From positions 67,001-131,000 of the forward strand of contig CM060306.1 in the NCBI GenBank assembly GCA_030674185.1: DNA of 64,000 nt, written 5' to 3'. Each line of letters opens with the position of its first letter. Within the stretch, counting starts at the first letter, position 1. Under the pieces are notes generated by a model. The model was not told where the DNA came from. It made no database searches and saw only the letters and a program-made list of their open reading frames with translations. A program made the position numbers and the translations under genes. Below, piece after piece: positions 11,419 through 22,480 of this stretch. The stretch comes from Monoplex corrugatus. Lineage: Eukaryota; Mollusca; Gastropoda; Littorinimorpha; Ranellidae.

Positions 11419-11669
11419 TTGATACAAGATACAAGATAGTTTATTTGTCCCAAAGAAATTACGTTGCCAATCACATTACAAATTAGACATAAAATTATAC
11501 ATTATAAATTATATAGGCATTAAAAACAAACAATTAATATTATCACATACATTATAATATCACATACTCTTGCATATCACAGCGTGCTGCTCTCACATAG
11601 ACCAAGTGCCAATTATCACAATAAACATTAAAATAGTAAAAAATAGAGTGCAGGTTAAGCATGAAGATT

Positions 11670-12803
11670 TCAAATAAAATTACGAGTATAAGCGTTGTTA
11701 AAAGATAATATGGCTTTGGGTATGAAACTATTTTTGTATCTTGTTGTCCGTGTCGTCGGTTGTCGTAGCCTACCACTCCTGTCAATTCGTCTTTTGTCAA
11801 ACTCGCCCACAAGTGGGTGAGTTTTGTCATTCAGTATGTTAACTGTCTTGTCAGTCAGTCGTTTGTGGTAGGCCATGTCCAGCGTCTCATGTCTCTGTCC
11901 TGTCACATTTCCAGCTTTTTTGATGATCTTCTCCAGCCTTTCCCTGTTTCTCTCTGACACATTCCCACCCCAGTACACAACCCCAAAGAATAGCAAGCTG
12001 CTGATGGCAGATCTGTAAAATGAAGAAAGAATTTCAGAGTTTACTCTAAAAGATCTAAGTTTTCTAAGGCAATAGAGTCTTGGTTGTACCTTCTTAATGA
12101 TAGAATCTGTGTTTTCTGAAAAGGAGAGCTTGTTGTCAAAGACGATGCCCAGGTACCTATGCGCATCCACTCTCTCCACTTCCTCACCCTTGATGCGCAC
12201 AGGCCCCGGGACATCAGTCTTGGCTCTGGTAAAGTCAATAACAATTTCCTTAGTTTTAGATGCATTCAGTTCCAGATAGTTTTCTTCACACCAGTTCACA
12301 AAGTGTCTCACCTCTTCTCTGTACAATAAATCATTTTTCTTACAAATCATTCCAACCTGACTGGTGTCATTCGCAAATTTAACTAAAGGGCATGACTCAT
12401 CCTTCTGTCTTCCATCTGCAGTATACAAAGTAAACAAAAATGGTGAAAGAACAGTTCCCTGGGGGGCACCAGTGTTGGTGTACAGCACATCAGATAGAAC
12501 AAAGGGAACATGAGATGAAGCAGATGCAATAGGCAGTGTGACAAATTGAGGTCTAAAAGTCAAATAATCAAAAATCCAAGATATAAAATTTTGAGGGATG
12601 TTCATTTTAGACATTTTATCAACGAGGAGATGTGGCTGGATGGTATTAAAAGCACTACTAAAATCATAAAACATCAGCCTAATAGAGTTGCCAGGTTTGT
12701 CCAGGTGACTATACACAGTATTTAAAACATACAAAACAGCATCTTCAACACTTCTATTCCTTCTATAAGCAAACTTGTAAGGGGTCAACAAAATCAGAGA
12801 CAA
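11670..12803 (-). pseudogene. LINE reverse transcriptase, C-terminal part
   Basis: A 377-codon open frame with RT motifs in order: [30 protein letters not shown] (motif A), GAPQGTVLSPFLFTLYT (motif B), KFANDTSQVG (motif C), HRYLGIVFDNKLSF and FYRSAISSLLFFGVVYWGG, then a C-terminal region ending RYKNSFIPKAI. Motif C reads FAND instead of F/YADD, so one catalytic Asp is replaced by Asn and the enzyme should be inactive. The apparent start is internal to the RT; the upstream part is in the frame of 12971-13807. Confidence 0.8.
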
Positions 12804-12970
12804 GAACAGACAGCCTATTCAATACTATTCTCTCACAGAGCTTCATGATAGCAGATGTTAAGGCTACGGGCCGCAAGTCGTTCATCTGCGTGACCCTAGG
12901 CTTCTTTGGTACTGGAATGATGGCAGAAGCCTTCCAGCATTCAGGGACCTTTTCTAGTCTGAAACTAAGG

Positions 12971-13807
12971 TTACAGATTACTGTAAAGATATATGCCAGC
13001 TGATTGGCACACTGTTTTAAAAACTTTGGGGGAAACCCCGTCTGGGCCAGGGGCCTTTCTAGGGTTGCAACCTTTTAACAGACGACGCACCTCATTCTCG
13101 TCTGTCTCTAAGCTACTGTCATTGTCTTTCTTGCCTGTTGAAAATCTCTCACGGATGCTTTCATGATGAGAAGAAAAATCTTTACTATCAAATCTACAAT
13201 AAAACTTGTTGAGTTCATTGGCTCTGTCTTTGTTGTTGGCAGGGTCTGGCTGTGCCTCACTTTGTCCCTTCTTTGCATACCCACTCATCAGTTTAATGTT
13301 GTTCCAAACTTTCTTCATGTTGTTACCAGCAAAGTCCTTCTCCACCTTTTTCTTGTACTCTTCCTTCCCTCTCTTAATTTCCCCATCAAGCTGTTTTTGC
13401 GCTTCCCTGCTTTTTGCCTTGTCCCCCTCCACAAAGACTTCTTTTTTATGTTTTAATGCTTTAACTATATCCCCTGTTATCCATGGCTTTGAATTTGCAT
13501 ACACTTTCACTTTCTTTTCTGGAATGGCAGTGTCAACACAAAAGTTAATATATTCAGTGGTGACATCTACGAGTTCATCAAGGTTGTCACTACTATGCAC
13601 AAACATGTCCCAATCAGTACAGTCCAATGCCCCTTGCAGGGCCGCGCAGGCTTCTGTTGACCACACCTTGACGGTGCGCCGCTTGGGTGGTTCCCTCCAG
13701 AGGACAGGTCTGTAGCGGGGGAGTAGCTGGACGATATAGTGATCAGAGCGTCCAAGCGGCGCCATAGCGACTGACTGATAAGCATCTTGGACATTTGCAT
13801 AACACAA
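12971..13807 (-). pseudogene. LINE endonuclease C-terminus and start of RT
   Basis: The 278-codon frame starts inside the APE endonuclease (the GRSDHYIVQL block carries the SDH catalytic motif). It continues through a linker rich in Lys and Glu and reaches the RT entry motif [19 protein letters not shown], then breaks off. The next RT segment is in a different frame across 12803-12971. Confidence 0.75.
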
Positions 13808-13939
13808 GTCTAATGTATTCTTGCCCCTAGTTGCACAAGTGACTTGTTGGTAATACCCAGGTAGATCTTTTTTCTTGAGGTGCAGTGGTTGAAATCACCG
13901 GTGATGATTTTTAGTGCGTCAGGCGATTTCGAGTCAATG

Positions 13940-14435
13940 TCAGCGGTATGACGCCAATGTGTTCACTGCTTCACGTGCGCTTGCGCTTGGTGGGATGTAG
14001 ACCACTGTTACGATCACGTGGGTGAATTCCCTTGGCAAGTAGTACGGTCGAAAGCTGACCGTACGAATTTCTATGTCAGGGGTACACATTTCAGTTTTCA
14101 CAGTTGCATTTTTCTTGTGACACCATTTTTCACACATTGTCATATTTTACCCTAGCATGTAGTTCATCTATTTTCTTATTCAAAGATTGCACATTGTTCA
14201 TCGCTATTTTAGGGAGAATGGGTTTGTCCCCTCTCCTTTTATTTCTAGCCTTGACACCTCCTTTCTTTCCCCTTTTCCTAACCTTCATTTCTTCAGGTAG
14301 TTGAGACATTGGCCGTCTGACCAGCGGCGATGATCGGAGGAGTAGAAGCTCGGCCATGTTGTATTGAATCTTGCTGCCGGTTGACGTGGAACTTGTTTCA
14401 TGGCACTCGGTCTCCGTTAAAAGCAGGCACACCAC
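13940..14435 (-). pseudogene. LINE endonuclease N-terminal fragments
   Basis: The frame at 14130-14435 contains a basic segment and NNVQSLNKKIDEL, the usual first motif of CR1-type endonucleases. The frame at 13940-14143 contains VIVTVVYIPPSASAREAV, the YxPP motif of the same domain. The two frames differ, so the endonuclease is broken. Confidence 0.65.
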
Positions 14436-14444
14436 GATAAGACA

Positions 14445-16056
14445 TACATGTGAGGTGTAATGTTAATATGGCATCACTGGGCTACACGATGTGAGGTGTG
14501 ATATTAACAGGGCAACACTGGGCTACACGATGTGAGGTGTGATGTTAACATGGCAACACTGGGCTACATGATGTGAGGTGTGATGTTAACATGGCATCAC
14601 TGGGCTACACGATGTGAGGTGTGATGTTAACATGGCATCACTGGGCTACACGATGTGACGTGTGATGTTAACATGGCATCACTGGGCTACACAATGTAAT
14701 GTGTAATGTAAACATGGCATCACTAGGCTACTGGGCTACACGATGAGATGTGTAATGTTAACATGGCATCACTGGGCTACACAATGTGAGGTGTAATGTT
14801 AACATGGCATTACTGGGCTACACGATGTGATGTGTGATGTTAACATGGCATCACTGGGCTACACGATGTGAGGTGTGATGATAACATGGCATCACTGGGC
14901 TACACGATGTGATGTGTAATGTTAACATGGCATCACTGGGCTACACAATGTGAGGTATAATGTTAACATGGCATTACTGGGCTACACGATGTGGGGTGTA
15001 ATGTTAACATGGCATCACTGGGCTACATGATGTGAGGGGTAATGTTAACATGGTATCACTGGGCTACACGATGTGAGGTGTAATGTTAACATGGCATCAC
15101 TGGGCTACACTTGTGAGGGGAAATGTTAACATGGCATCACTGGGCTACACATTGTGGGTGTAATGTTAACAAGGCATCACTGGGCTACACGATGTGAGGT
15201 GTAATGTTAACATGGCATCACTGGGCTACACGATGTGAGGGGTAATGTTAACATGGTATCACTGGGCTACACGATGTGAGGTGTAATGTTAACAAGGCAT
15301 CACTGGGCTACACATTGTGAGGGGTAATGTTAACATGGCATCACTGGGCTACACATTGTGAGGTGTAATGTTAACAAGGCATCACTGGGCTACACGATGT
15401 GAGGTGTGATGTTAACGTGCATCACTGGGCTACACATTGTGAGGTGTAATGTTAACATGGCATCACTGGGCTACACATTGTGAGGTGTAATGTTAACACG
15501 GCATCACTGGGCTACACAATGTGATGTATATGTTAACATGGCATTACTGGCTACACAATGTGAGGTGTAATGTTAACATGGCCTTACTGTGCTACACATT
15601 GTGAGGTGTAATGTTAACATGGCATCATGGGCTACACGATGTGAGGTGTAATGTTAACTAGGCATCACTGGGCTACACGATGTGAGGTGTAATGTTAACA
15701 TGGCATCACTGGGCTACACGATGTGAGGTGTAATGTTAACATGGCATTACTGGGCTACACATTGTGAGGTGGAATGTTAACATGGCATCACTGGGCTACA
15801 CGATGTGAGGTGTAATGTTAACTAGGCATCACTAGGCTACACGATGTGAGGTGTAATGTTAACATGGCATCACTATGCTACACGATGTGACGTGTGATGT
15901 TAACATGGCATCACTAGGCTGCACGATGTGGGGTGTAATGTTAACATGGCATCACTGGGCTACACGATGTGAGGTGTAATGTTAACATGGCATCACTGGG
16001 CTACACGATGTGAGGTGTGATGTTAACATGGCATCACTAGGCTACACAATGTGGGG
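14445..16056. repeat. 41-bp minisatellite, block 2
   Basis: About 39 units of the same 41-bp consensus continue after the LINE. GTGATGTTAAC variants are more common here than in block 1. Confidence 0.97.
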
Positions 16057-16185
16057 TAATAATAATAATTACAATAATTACAATATTTATATAGCGCAAA
16101 ATCTTGATAAAATCAAATCTAAGCGCTGAAGCAGACACACACGCATGCACGCACGCACGCACGCACGCACGCACACACACGCACG

Positions 16186-16229
<44 letters not shown>

Positions 16230-17675
16230 TGGCTATAAATGGGGAGAAAGAATAAAAGCAATAAAAGCAGGAATAAAAGCAATGGAAAATTATAGAGAGC
16301 ATAGCATATACAATTATATATTATAACCATGTGATTCCCCTCCGAGCGGAGACAGGCTGCAGAGGGGGGGGTTGAGTGAGGTTAGGATTTTATGCGGAGG
16401 AGAAAAGGTGAGTTTTGAGAGCGGACTTGAAGGAGACAAAAGTAGGTTGCTGACGGACTGAGAGAGGAAGTTTGTTCCAGGAGAGTGGACCAGAAACAGA
16501 GAAGGCTCGTGGACCATAGGTATTGAGCTTAGTGCGTGGAAAGCGAAAAGTCAGAGGATCGGAGGCAGAGCAGAGGGTACGTGAGGGAAGATAGATCTCA
16601 AGTAGGCTTGACAGGTAATCGGCGGCTGCGTTATTGAGGCTTTTGTAGCACATGGTGTCTAGTTTGTACTGTATGCGCTTTGATACAGGGAGCCAGTGAA
16701 GTTGTGCCAGGAGAGGAGATATGTGGTCAGCTTTTTTCTTTTTGAGTACAAGGCGTACAGCATTGTTTTGAATGCGCTGTAGGATGTGAATGGTGGAGGC
16801 AGGAAGACCAGACAGGAGTGAATTGCAATAGTCAATGCGAGACATTATGAAGGAGAGAACGATTTTGCAGTTGTTTCGACAGAGAGATACTTCCTGATCA
16901 GCCTTATACGATGGAGATGATAGTAGCAAGATCTGGCAGTTTGAGAAACAAAGTTGTTCATGGAGAGGGTAGGGTCAATGCAGACACCAAGGTTTTTAGC
17001 TGAATCAGAAATTGGGACTGATGTGTTACATAATGGGAGAGAAAGAGGAGGCAGCTGAGAAAGTTTCTGACGGGTGCCAATGAGGATAGCTTCTGTCTTG
17101 TCGTCATTAAGCTGAAGTTTGTTGAACGTCATCCAGTTCTTAATGTCCGATAACACTCAGTGGTGCGAGTCAACAGGCGCTGTATATTATCAGGTGAGTC
17201 ACTGTCTTGAAGTTGGGTGTCATCAGCATAGAAGTGATGTTTTATAGAGTGGGAGTTGATGATGGTGGACAGGGGGGAGGTGTAAAGAGTGAAAAGAATA
17301 GGGCCAAGGACAGATCCTTGTGGAACACCACAGGTCAGGTATGCAGGTTGAGAGTAAGTGCCATTGATGAGAACAGTTTGTTTTCTGTTTGATAAATACG
17401 AAGTGAAAAAGGAGAGAGCAATGTCAGAGATGCCAAAAGTATGATGAAGTCTAGAAAGGAGAATACCATGGTCAATGGTATCGAAGGCTGCAGACAGATC
17501 AAGGAGTGTGAGGAGAGAGACTTTGCCAGTATCAGTTGCAAGGAGGAGATTGTTGAGAATGTGTAGTAGGGCAGTTTCAGTGCTATGGCACTGGCGGTAG
17601 GCTGACTGGAAAGGATTGAGGAGATTGTTGGCAGACAGGTGAGAGTTCAGCTGGTTGAGGACGACTTTTTCAAGG
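16057..17675 (-). mobile_element. L2-clade LINE copy 1, 5' truncated, in the 41-bp array
   Basis: The element is 1.6 kb on the - strand. Its 3' end at the left is a GCGCTATATAAATATTGTAATTATT-type tail with ATT repeats, typical of L2-clade LINEs, and it has an internal (CA)n/(CG)-rich tract at 16138-16226. The 5' end stops at CTTTTTCAAGG within RT, with the array resuming at GTGTGATG. It is about 95% or more identical by eye to the copies at 28.1, 34.7 and 50.2 kb. Confidence 0.85.
16390..17675 (-). pseudogene. L2 RT and C-terminal domain, frameshifted
   Basis: Segments at 16390-16929 ([36 protein letters not shown] and a [17 protein letters not shown] end) and 16845-17156 (WMTFNKLQLNDDKTEAIL) match the intact frame of the copy at 28432-30993. 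They are in different frames here, and the earlier RT part (17157-17675) is further shifted. The copy is therefore dead. Confidence 0.8.
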
Positions 17676-17990
17676 GTGTGATGTTAACATGGCATCACTG
17701 GGCTACACAATGTGAGGGGTAATATTAACGTGGCATCACTGGGCTACACGATGTGAGGTGTAATGTTAACATGGCATCACTGGGCTACACAATGTGAGGT
17801 GTAATGTTAACATGGCATCACTGGGCTACACAATGTGAGGTGTAATGTTAACATGGCATTACTGGGCTACACGATGTGAGGTGTAATGTTAACATGGCAT
17901 CACTGGGCTACACGATGTGAGGTGTAATGTTAACATGGCATCACTGGCTACACGATGTGAGGTGTGATGTTAACATGGCATCACTGGGCA
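17676..17990. repeat. 41-bp minisatellite, block 3
   Basis: About 7.5 units of the same 41-bp repeat lie between the L2 and the LTR element. Confidence 0.97.
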
Positions 17991-18131
17991 TGACATTCGT
18001 TTAAATTATAACTGATTGCTGTTCACTGTGATATGTATATATACTATAGTCAGTTGAGAATCAGACAGCGACGAGTAAAGACGTAGAAGCATTGCCCTGT
18101 CTTCCGAGTTGGCTGTAGAAAGAACGAAACA
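17991..18131 (+). repeat. 5' LTR, missing its first 46 bp
   Basis: It spans TGACATTCG ... GAACGAAACA and matches 22340-22480 with one difference. The junction GGCA is shared between array and LTR, suggesting loss of the outer 46 bp by a microhomology deletion. Confidence 0.9.
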
Positions 18132-18142
18132 TGGTGTCAGAA
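18132..18142 (+). promoter_or_regulatory. Primer binding site, tRNA-Leu type
   Basis: TGGTGTCAGAA directly follows the 5' LTR. It is complementary to the ...TTCTGACACCA 3' end found in animal tRNA-Leu, the usual primer of Mag/SURL elements. The match breaks after 11 nt. Confidence 0.7.
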
Positions 18143-18196
18143 TCGTGATTACGAACTCCAACAAAAATCCTGAATATTGAAGACTAAAGTTCAACC

Positions 18197-19249
18197 ATGG
18201 AAGATGAACAAGAAGAGAGAAAAGCCAGTCGACGACATGCCAAGATTCCCTTGCCTCCTAAACTTGATGTGAATGGAGGAAACCTGCAGAGCAGCTGGAG
18301 GAAATTCAAGAGGCTTTGGGACAGCTATGAAATTGTGACAACACAGACAGAAAAAGACTCAACATACAGAACAGCAGTTTTTCTTTCTTGCATCGGGCTG
18401 GATGCTATGGACATCTATGAAGGATTGGCATTTGCTAATGAAGCTGAAAGAAATGACATTGACACTGTTCTCCAGAAATTCGAAGAATACTGTGTGGGTT
18501 CAACCAATGAAACTTACGAAGCATTCAGATTCAACTGCAGACATCAAGCAGCAGGAGAATCTATCGAACAGTTTGTAGCAGAACTGCGGAGACTGATCAA
18601 GACATGTAACTATGGTACACTGGAAGACAGACTGTTGAGAGATCAAATCGTACTGGGTGTACATGACGAGACTCTGCGATCAAAATTACTGGAAGTACGA
18701 CAGCTGACATTGACTGCATGTATCAATATGTGCAGAGCGCATGAATCAAGTCAATATCAAACCGTCCAAATGATGAGAAAAACGCAGGACACGCAGGAAG
18801 TCCAAGTTTTCAAAGAAAAGAAGACAGCAAAGCAGTATAGCAAAGGAAACAAACCAGAGTACAGAGAGAAATGTGGATATTGTGGTGGAAAGCACCCAAG
18901 AGCAAAAGAGAAATGTCCAGCATTTGGAAGAAAATGCAAAGCTTGTGGAGGAAATAATCACTTTGCTTCATGCTGCAGAACACCCAAGAAAAATCAAAAG
19001 AAAACAAGAGTTCGGCACTTCGAAGAAGAAGAGACTGACACTGAAAGCGATAATGATATCCTCGGGATCGAAGACAAAACCAGAAAAAAGGAGAGAAACA
19101 TACGAGCAAAAATGCTGATAAATGAGATGCCGGTAACATTTCTTCTTGACACAGGTGCAACAACAAACGTGATGTCTGAGAGCCTGTACAGAGAAGTCAC
19201 AGGAGATGAAAGAAAGTTGACCTGCAAGAGACTAAGAAGAAGCTGGTGA
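18197..19249 (+). CDS. gag: LTR retrotransposon Gag with start of protease
   Basis: A 350-codon frame with ATG at 18197, about 65 bp after the primer site. Residues 1-190 form a capsid-like region (retrotransposon gag pattern QAAGESIEQFVAELRRLIKTC). Two zinc knuckles follow (CGYCGGKHPRAKEKCPAFG and CKACGGNNHFASCC), an acidic linker, and then the aspartic protease active site FLLDTGATTNVMSE near residue 315. The frame ends 20 codons later, inside the protease. The rest of the protease lies in the next frame, so Gag-Pol is broken here unless a -1 shift is used; the position inside the protease argues for a mutation or an assembly indel. Confidence 0.85.
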   Translation: MEDEQEERKASRRHAKIPLPPKLDVNGGNLQSSWRKFKRLWDSYEIVTTQTEKDSTYRTAVFLSCIGLDAMDIYEGLAFANEAERNDIDTVLQKFEEYCVGSTNETYEAFRFNCRHQAAGESIEQFVAELRRLIKTCNYGTLEDRLLRDQIVLGVHDETLRSKLLEVRQLTLTACINMCRAHESSQYQTVQMMRKTQDTQEVQVFKEKKTAKQYSKGNKPEYREKCGYCGGKHPRAKEKCPAFGRKCKACGGNNHFASCCRTPKKNQKKTRVRHFEEEETDTESDNDILGIEDKTRKKERNIRAKMLINEMPVTFLLDTGATTNVMSESLYREVTGDERKLTCKRLRRSW

Positions 19250-20400
19250 TGTTCAACGGAACAGAAATGAAGCCTGTGGGGGAGATAGTGCTGCGAGTGA
19301 AAAACCCCAAGAACAGAAGGAAATACAAAGTCAACTTCGCGATCACCAAAACGGACTGTAAGCCAGTACTGGGACTGAAAGCTGTACAGCACATGCAATT
19401 GATGACGATCAATGAAGAGAACATTGCAACGATAGCGGCGAATCAGAAAGAGGAGGAAAATGCAAAAGATATGCTCACAAAGTACAACGATGTCTTTGAA
19501 GGAGAAGGAAAACTAGAAGGGAAATTACACCTAGAAACAGACCCCAGTATTGCTCCAGTGAAGATGCCTTGCAGAAAGTGGCCGATAGCAGTGCAAGAGA
19601 AAGTGAAGGACGAGCTGAAGAGGTTGAAAAAACTGGACGTGGTCACTAAAGTAGACACGCCAACGGAGTGGATAAGCAGTTTGGTCGTAACAACAAAGAG
19701 CAATGGGAAAGTCAGACTGTGCATCGACCCTAAGCCACTGAACAAAGTCCTCAGGAGAAACGAGTACCCCATGCCAACCATTGATAACGTACTGCCTCTC
19801 CTCAAAGATGCAAAATACTTCACACACCTGGACGCGAAAAACGGGTTTTGGCACGTTGAACTGGACGAAGACAGCAGCTACCTGACAACATTTGAGACGC
19901 CTTTTGGCAAATACCGATTGAAACGAATGCCCTTTGGTATTTCACCAGCCCCAGAAGAATTCCAGAGGAGGATTGACATCGCTCTGGCAGGACTGCCAGG
20001 CGTGGTGGCGGTTCATGATGACATCTTTGTTTTTGGCAGAGGACCAACCGACGAAGCAGGAGCACAAGTTCATGATACCAACCTGAACCGTTTGCTACAA
20101 CGATGCCGAGAGACTGGAATCAAACTCAACAAGGAGAAGGTTGAGATGAAACGAACAGAGATATCATATTTGGGACACATCTTCTCAAGAGAAGGCTTGA
20201 AAGCCGACCCAAAGAAATTGGACGCTGTCCAACAACTCCCAGTGCCAGAAGACAAAGCAGCTGTGCAGAGACTACTCGGTGTAGTCGGATACCTTCAGAA
20301 ATTTGCACCAAACCTGTCTGAGGCAGCAGCACCACTCAGAGAACTGGTAAAAAAAGACGTCACTTCAGATGGGATGAAGATGTCCACGGAGAAGCCCTGA
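19246..20400 (+). pseudogene. pol: LTR retrotransposon Pol: protease end and reverse transcriptase
   Basis: The 384-codon frame starts in the second half of the protease (CKPVLGLKAVQHM). It contains the whole RT palm: LVVTTKSNGKVRLCIDP, FTHLDAKNGFWHVELD (motif A), FGKYRLKRMPFGISPAPEEF (motif B) and VVAVHDDIFVFG (motif C, with DD kept), then the VEMKRTEISYLGH block. It runs into a stop at 20398-20400 because a base is missing near 20350-20366. The next frame restores the trace (RWDEDVHGEALKKVKKIL), so this is a frameshift and not a natural end. Confidence 0.85.
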
Positions 20401-20921
20401 AGAAAGTGAAGAAGATACTCTCTGAGCCACCTGTACTTCGCTACTTTGACTCTTCAGGAAAGCGTACAACCACCCTTCAGTGTGATGCTTCACAGTTTGG
20501 ACTTGGAGCTTGTCTCATGCAGGATGGTCAACCGATTCAGTACGCATCACGAGCCTTGACCGAGACAGAAAAAAGCTATGCTCAAATAGAAAAGGAGATG
20601 TTGGCAATACTCTTCGGTCTGGAAAGGTTTGAGGGATACGTCTATGGAAGAGACATCCTGGTGGAGACCGACCACAAACCACTAGAGACCATTCATAAGA
20701 AGAGCCTGCTCTCAGCACCTAAGAGGATTCAGAGGATGCTACTCAGAACTCAGAAGTTCAGGTACACAAGCGTGGATCTGAGATGCACCTGGCTGACACC
20801 CTCAGCAGAGCAGTCTGTGGAAAAGCGGAACAGCAAGTCACCCACAAGGAAGCAGTTTTCCTCACAGACCTGGAGAAAACAGACTCATTGCAAGAACTGG
20901 CCATCAGCCAAGAGAGACTGA
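20366..20921 (+). pseudogene. LTR retrotransposon Pol: RNase H
   Basis: This segment carries KKILSEPPVLRYFD and then RNase H with TTLQCDASQFGLGACLMQ (first catalytic Asp), SYAQIEKEMLAILFGLERF (Glu) and ILVETDHKPLETI (Asp). Near 20760 the frame shifts again, since GSEMHLADTLSRA, the expected end of RNase H, reads in the frame of the integrase segment. Confidence 0.8.
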
Positions 20922-22056
20922 ACAGTCTGCAGCAAGCAACTCAGGAAGATGCAACCATGAAAACCCTGAAAGCTGTCATTCTACAAGGCTGGCCAGAGGA
21001 GAAACAACAACTTTCATTACAGTTACAAGAATACTTTCCTTTTAGGGAGGAACTGTCAGTCCACTACGGACTTGTCTTCAAAAGCCACAGAATAATTGTA
21101 CCTGAAAGCGAAAGAGCAGACATTCTTGAGAAACTTCATGCAAGCCACTCAGGAATTCAGAGCTGCATAAGAAGAGCACGTGAGGTAGTCTACTGGCCCA
21201 GGATGAACATGGACATTGAAGATTTTGTCAAAACATGCAGCGCCTGTAACACATACCAACGTGGTCACAAGAAGGAACCACTTATCAGTACAGAGATCCC
21301 TGACCTGCCCTGGCAACACATAGCTTGTGACATCTTTGAACATAATGGCAATGAATACCTGGTCACGGTCGATCACTACTCTGATTTCTTTGAGATTGAT
21401 CGGTTACAAACAAGAGAATCCAAAGAGGTCATCATCTGTCTGAAGAGACACTTGGCAAGACACGGAATACCAGAACGCCTGACAACAGACTGTGGAACTC
21501 AATTCACATCAAACCAGTTTGGAAAGTTCAGAAAAACATATGGGTTTGAACACGTAACAAGCTCACCACACTACCCTCAGTCCAATGGAAAAGCAGAGAG
21601 CGCGGTGAAGGCTGCAAAGACGTGCATGAAGAAAGCAGAACACAACGACGGACGTCAGTACAGAAAGAATCGTCGTCAGCTACGAGACACAACAGAAACG
21701 GAGCTTCAGCAGACAATCAACCCTCAACGACTTGTCCAGAGAAGGATGATTTCTGGAAGACATCAGGAAAGTGACACATCGGGCAAGCAACAGCAAATCA
21801 GCATTCCATCAAAACAGATGCTGGAAGATAACAAGAAAACTGGAATGGAACAGATGTCAGGACGCCAGCATTGTCTGTCCGTGAGAACTCATCTGATCAG
21901 TCACCAGTCATCAAAATGTCTGAGACAACCAGCATCAAGGAGCCAGATGAAGTTATCAAACAAACAAGGACAGGACAACCCGAACCAGTTAGTTCTCCTT
22001 ACAGAACAAGATCTGGAAGACAAAGCAAAAGGCCAGATTTCCTGAAATATGAATGA
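20762..22056 (+). pseudogene. LTR retrotransposon Pol: integrase
   Basis: The trace reads GSEMHLADTLSRA, then the HHCC zinc domain (LHASHSGIQSCIRRAREVVYWP ... CSACNTYQ, given here in parts). The DDE core has WQHIACDIFE (D), RLTTDCGTQFTS (D) and SNGKAESAVKAAK (E). After about 21640 the frame is lost, and the C-terminal tail (SSPYRTRSGRQSKRPDFLKYE) is recovered in another frame, ending at 22054-22056. All three catalytic residues are present, but the copy is split. Confidence 0.8.
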
Positions 22057-22280
22057 AACTGAAGACTCTACCACAATCAGATAAACTGAAAGCATTGCGA
22101 AATATGGACATGTGATGATGGATAGTATAATGATCAGAGATAAAATGAGGAGAATGAATGATTGGGCCCTGTGCGTGAGAATGAGTGTTTGTTAAGTTAA
22201 TGCTGTGATAAAGGTAGGAAACACATTTATTTCGTATGGACTGAAAGATAGGAAAAATTATTAATTGATTTTGTTTCCTT

Positions 22281-22293
22281 AAAGAAAGGGAGA
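22281..22293 (+). promoter_or_regulatory. Polypurine tract
   Basis: AAAGAAAGGGAGA directly precedes the TG start of the 3' LTR, as needed for plus-strand priming. Confidence 0.8.
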
Positions 22294-22480
22294 TGTGACG
22301 TGTGTTGACAGTAAACAGCGTGCGGATAACAGCACGGCATGACATTCGTTTAAATTATAACTGATTGCTGTTCACTGTGATATGTATATATACTATAGTC
22401 AGTTGAGAATCAGACAGCGACGAGTAAAGACGTAGAAACATTGCCCTGTCTTCCGAGTTGGCTGTAGAAAGAACGAAACA
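22294..22480 (+). repeat. 3' LTR, complete, 187 bp
   Basis: It starts TGTGACG and ends GAACGAAACA (TG...CA). The right-hand 141 bp match the 5' LTR. The array resumes directly with CTAGGCTACA. Confidence 0.9.

Larger units (their letters stand above)
11419..14444 (-). mobile_element. CR1/Rex1-like LINE inserted in the 41-bp array
   Basis: A 3.0-kb element on the - strand lies between array blocks 1 and 2. Its 3' end (low coordinates) has an AAATAAACTATC region followed by TTGTATC repeats, the kind of tail made by CR1/L2/Rex1-type LINEs. It holds the start of an APE endonuclease, the rest of the endonuclease with the beginning of RT, and the main RT in separate frames (next entries). The 5' end lies near 14440, where the endonuclease has just begun, so it is 5' truncated or lacks ORF1. 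Confidence 0.8.
17991..22480 (+). mobile_element. Mag/SURL-type Ty3/Gypsy LTR retrotransposon in the 41-bp array
   Basis: A 4.5-kb element with both LTRs, a primer site, gag-protease, RT-RNase H, integrase and a polypurine tract, in canonical Gypsy order. The LTR copies differ at one base over 141 bp (18090 region GAAGC versus GAAAC), so the insertion is young. The 5' LTR lacks the first 46 bp present in the 3' LTR. Coding is split over at least five frame changes (see the gag and pol entries). The class is inferred from gag-pol order, two zinc knuckles and a tRNA-Leu-type primer site. Confidence 0.88.

Noticed and set aside
18197..22056. An infectious retrovirus or envelope gene
   Set aside because: After integrase there is only a short Pol tail and then the polypurine tract; no envelope frame exists.
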